Both the position numbers and the translations under genes were made by a program. From Verrucomicrobia bacterium Tous-C9LFEB (GTDB lineage: Bacteria > Verrucomicrobiota > Verrucomicrobiia > Methylacidiphilales > UBA1321): a stretch of DNA of 64,000 nucleotides. The notes under the pieces are model-generated. The model ran no database searches and was not told the origin of the DNA. It was given only the letters and a program-made list of their open reading frames with translations. Positions within the stretch are counted from its first letter, which is position 1. Each line of letters starts with the position of its first letter. The stretch lies in contig NEUU01000021.1 of NCBI GenBank assembly GCA_002304345.1, positions 1 through 64,000 of the forward strand. The letters run 5' to 3'. Below, one piece after another: positions 62,101 through 64,000 of the stretch.

Positions 62101-62316
62101 GTTGATTTGTTCCTCGAGCGGCGTTGCGACGGTTTCGGCAATCGTCTTCGGTGTCGCACCGGGGAATTGCGCGGTAACCACCACCGAGGCCGGCACCACT
62201 TCGGGGTATTCCGAGATCGGCAACTGGAAGAGTGAGATCAGCCCCGCCAGGAAGATGACGAAGGAGATCACCCCGGCGAAGATGGGCCGGTCGATGAAGA
62301 ATCGCGAGAGGTTCAT
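59128..62316 (-). CDS. RND multidrug efflux permease (HAE1/AcrB family)
   Basis: The 1062-residue inner-membrane transporter starts [25 protein letters not shown]. It has 12 helices, two large periplasmic loops and the proton-relay motif [14 protein letters not shown]. Typical RND blocks such as [23 protein letters not shown] and GQAQAAI are present. It exchanges drugs, bile-like acids or solvents for protons. Its ATG and the TAA of the adaptor gene share one base (TAATG), so expression is coupled. Confidence 0.95.
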   Translation of the reverse strand: [1062 protein letters not shown]

Positions 62317-63743
62317 TAGCGGGCACTTTCCACAGAGGTGATTTTAACCGGGACGATCGCCGGCGTGATTTCCGTCGGCTGCACGAGGGAGCCGGGACGC
62401 ACGTGTTGGACGCCGTCGACGACCACCCGGTCTCCGGCGAGGAGGCCGGATTCGATGACGCGTTGTTCGCGGATCGATTTACCGAGCTGAATTTCGCGAT
62501 ACGTCGCCTTGTTGCCGGAGTCGACCACGTAGACGAACTTCTTGCTCTGGTCCGAGCCAATGGCGCGTTCCGGGATCAGCACGGCGGAGCGTTCGCGGCT
62601 GCTGGCGAGCTTGACGGTGACGAACATGCCGGGCAGCAGCGCGGCGTCGGTGTTGGCGAATTTGGCGCGGGCGCGGATCGTCCCGGAGGCGACATCGATG
62701 CGGTTATCGAAGCTCCAGATCGTGCCGTCGTAGACATGATCCTTGTCACCCGCGAGGATGAGCTGCACTGGGATGAGACGCTCCTGCGCGTTGCCCGAGG
62801 CGGCATTGCGGATGGTCTCCAGATAGGTTTGTTCGTCGACTTCGAAGTCGGCATAGATGCCGTCGCGCGAAGCGATGGAGGTCAACACCGGAGCGCTGGG
62901 GCCGCTCTGCACGACATTGCCCACGGTGATTTCCGCGCGGCTGGCGCGACCGGAAATCGGGGCTTTGACGTAAGCATGTTCCAGGTCGAGGCTGGCCTGC
63001 TTGAGCGCGGCTTCGGCTTCGTCGAGGTTCGAGACGGCGACGCGATCCGAGCTGGCGGACTGATCGAAGTCACGCTGCGCGATGGCATTCGCCCGGATGA
63101 GAATCTCCGCACGTTTTTGCTCCGCTTTCGTGAACTCGATGGACGCCTTTGCGGACGCCACGCGGGCTTTCGCCTTCGCCACGGCATCCTCGTAGGGACG
63201 GGGATCAATCACGAAGAGGATATCGCCCGCATTGACGGTCTGCCCGTCTTCAAAACGGACTTCCGTGATGCGACCACTGACTTCGGGCCGGATCTGGGCA
63301 TAGTCGACCGCTTGCAGTCGGCCGGAAAATTCATTCCAGATGCGGACTTGCTGCGGCGCGACGGTTTGTACCGTGGCCTGCACGGGAGGCGGTGTCGCGG
63401 GGGCGGCGGCCGTCGTCTCATGCTTGGAACCGAAGAAGTAATAAGCACCCGCACCAATGGCCAACAAAGCGATCACTGAGACCAGCACGACGGGGAAACG
63501 TTTGCTGCTCGCGGGAGCGATAGCGGACGGCGCACGCAAAGGCGGGGTGTGGCGTGCGGCGTTGGTTTCATGCGGCTGGGGTGGAATCAGGGGGACTAAA
63601 CCCTCATTACCTTCGGCGGTGGGATTCTCGCAGTAGTCGGCGACGTAGGCGCCATTGAGCGCGGGCTTCACCGGGATTGCCATTTCGACCCGGTTCGGAT
63701 GAAGGGAAGACTTCTCATGATTGATCGTGGTTTTCATGGGCAT
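62316..63743 (-). CDS. RND efflux periplasmic adaptor subunit
   Basis: The 475-residue membrane-fusion protein links permease and outer-membrane channel. A cytoplasmic N-terminal tail of about 80 residues precedes one membrane helix (about 83-105; VVLVSVIALLAIGAGAYYFFG). Lipoyl-type (SGRITEVRFEDGQTVNAGDILFVIDP), alpha-hairpin and beta-barrel domains follow. Most AcrA/MexE adaptors start with a lipoprotein signal, so the long tail is unusual. ATG 63743 is used; a second ATG two codons on (63737) is equally possible. It is followed directly by the permease gene. Confidence 0.93.
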   Translation of the reverse strand: MPMKTTINHEKSSLHPNRVEMAIPVKPALNGAYVADYCENPTAEGNEGLVPLIPPQPHETNAARHTPPLRAPSAIAPASSKRFPVVLVSVIALLAIGAGAYYFFGSKHETTAAAPATPPPVQATVQTVAPQQVRIWNEFSGRLQAVDYAQIRPEVSGRITEVRFEDGQTVNAGDILFVIDPRPYEDAVAKAKARVASAKASIEFTKAEQKRAEILIRANAIAQRDFDQSASSDRVAVSNLDEAEAALKQASLDLEHAYVKAPISGRASRAEITVGNVVQSGPSAPVLTSIASRDGIYADFEVDEQTYLETIRNAASGNAQERLIPVQLILAGDKDHVYDGTIWSFDNRIDVASGTIRARAKFANTDAALLPGMFVTVKLASSRERSAVLIPERAIGSDQSKKFVYVVDSGNKATYREIQLGKSIREQRVIESGLLAGDRVVVDGVQHVRPGSLVQPTEITPAIVPVKITSVESAR

Positions 63744-63787
63744 GGGGAGTTCGAGGGTTGCAGTCGGGGTAGGAAAGGGGAGAGGGA

Positions 63788-64000
63788 TCAGGGTTTGGAT
63801 TCAGTCGAGGCAAAGGATTTGATTTGCGAATCGTTCCAGCCGCCGCCGAGGGCCTTCACGAGCTGGATGCTGGCGAAGTAACGCTGGCCGAGGGTGCGGA
63901 TGGCGGCCCGCTGGCTTTCCAGAGCACTCCGTTCCGCATCGATCACGTCGAGGTAATTGGCGGCTCCGGTGCGGTAGAGCAGGTCGGAGAGCGTGTAGGC
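63788..64000 (-). CDS. Outer-membrane efflux factor (TolC/NodT type), C-terminal fragment
   Basis: The last 70 codons of a gene that begins outside the window lie here. The peptide contains YLDVIDAERSALESQRA and LVKALGGGW, the familiar C-terminal helices of NodT/OprM-type channels, and ends ASTESKP. It is on the same strand and 44 bases upstream of the adaptor gene, so order is channel-adaptor-permease in one operon. The 5' end is missing because of the window edge. Confidence 0.9.
   Translation of the reverse strand, partial: AYTLSDLLYRTGAANYLDVIDAERSALESQRAAIRTLGQRYFASIQLVKALGGGWNDSQIKSFASTESKP

Overview
The window looks like chromosomal DNA of a free-living, polysaccharide-degrading Verrucomicrobiota bacterium, possibly Opitutales-like. 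This rests on the mix of a PEP-CTERM protein, an H-x-DG type pseudopilin, several secreted glycoside hydrolases, sialate-O-acetylesterase-type esterases, weak Shine-Dalgarno usage and many short palindromic intergenic repeats. It is an inference from gene content. No rRNA or phylogenetic marker is present beyond an RsmH-like methyltransferase and one tRNA-Asp. I see no CRISPR array, insertion sequence, integrase or phage gene.

Layout. 0.3-14 kb: a hemicellulose locus. An ADP-ribosylglycohydrolase-like protein is divergent from a GH2 beta-mannosidase. A leftward run then carries a secreted acetylesterase, a GH130 phosphorylase, two PAS proteins (one with an RsbU-type phosphatase), a secreted glycosidase-like protein and a GntR/LacI-type regulator. 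14-19 kb: RsmH, then a leftward pair (pseudopilin and an unusual PEP-CTERM/beta-propeller fusion) divergent from a LacI regulator. 19-24 kb: tRNA-Asp, a complete polar amino-acid ABC importer, an HDOD protein and a small secreted helical protein. 24-32 kb: FAD monooxygenase, ABC-F ATPase, OYE-type flavin reductase, GH88-like hydrolase and an SDR, with an AraC regulator divergent from the last. 33-36.7 kb: a compact six-gene module (cupin, two DUF2249 proteins, a CcoN/NnrS-like heme membrane protein, a DUF59 Fe-S assembly factor, a Crp/Fnr regulator) preceded by a near-consensus FNR/DNR box. 37-42 kb: a two-partner secretion pair. 42-49.4 kb: secreted glycosidase-like protein, two sugar or polyol oxidoreductases, AraC, a Cys-rich unknown protein, Dps and an SDR. 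49.5-54.4 kb: an arsenic operon arsR-arsC-arsD-arsA-arsC-acr3. 54.5-64 kb: a large secreted clan-A glycosidase, a serine-hydrolase-fold pseudoenzyme, and a tripartite RND efflux operon running off the right edge.

How the parts work together. The beta-mannosidase, GH130 phosphorylase and esterase would deacetylate and depolymerise beta-mannan. The GH88, SDR and flavin reductase suggest uronate-containing polymers. The ars operon couples arsenate reduction, arsenite chaperoning and extrusion. The 33-36.7 kb module is the best candidate for a poorly described system: regulator, regulator-binding site, heme membrane protein and sulfur/Fe-S accessory proteins in one transcription unit, with no recognisable terminal reductase. 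Other points worth a second look are the internal PEP-CTERM anchor, the loss of both catalytic motifs in the beta-lactamase-fold protein, two promoters that place the transcription start on the start codon, and a 15-bp palindrome sitting exactly at three stop codons.
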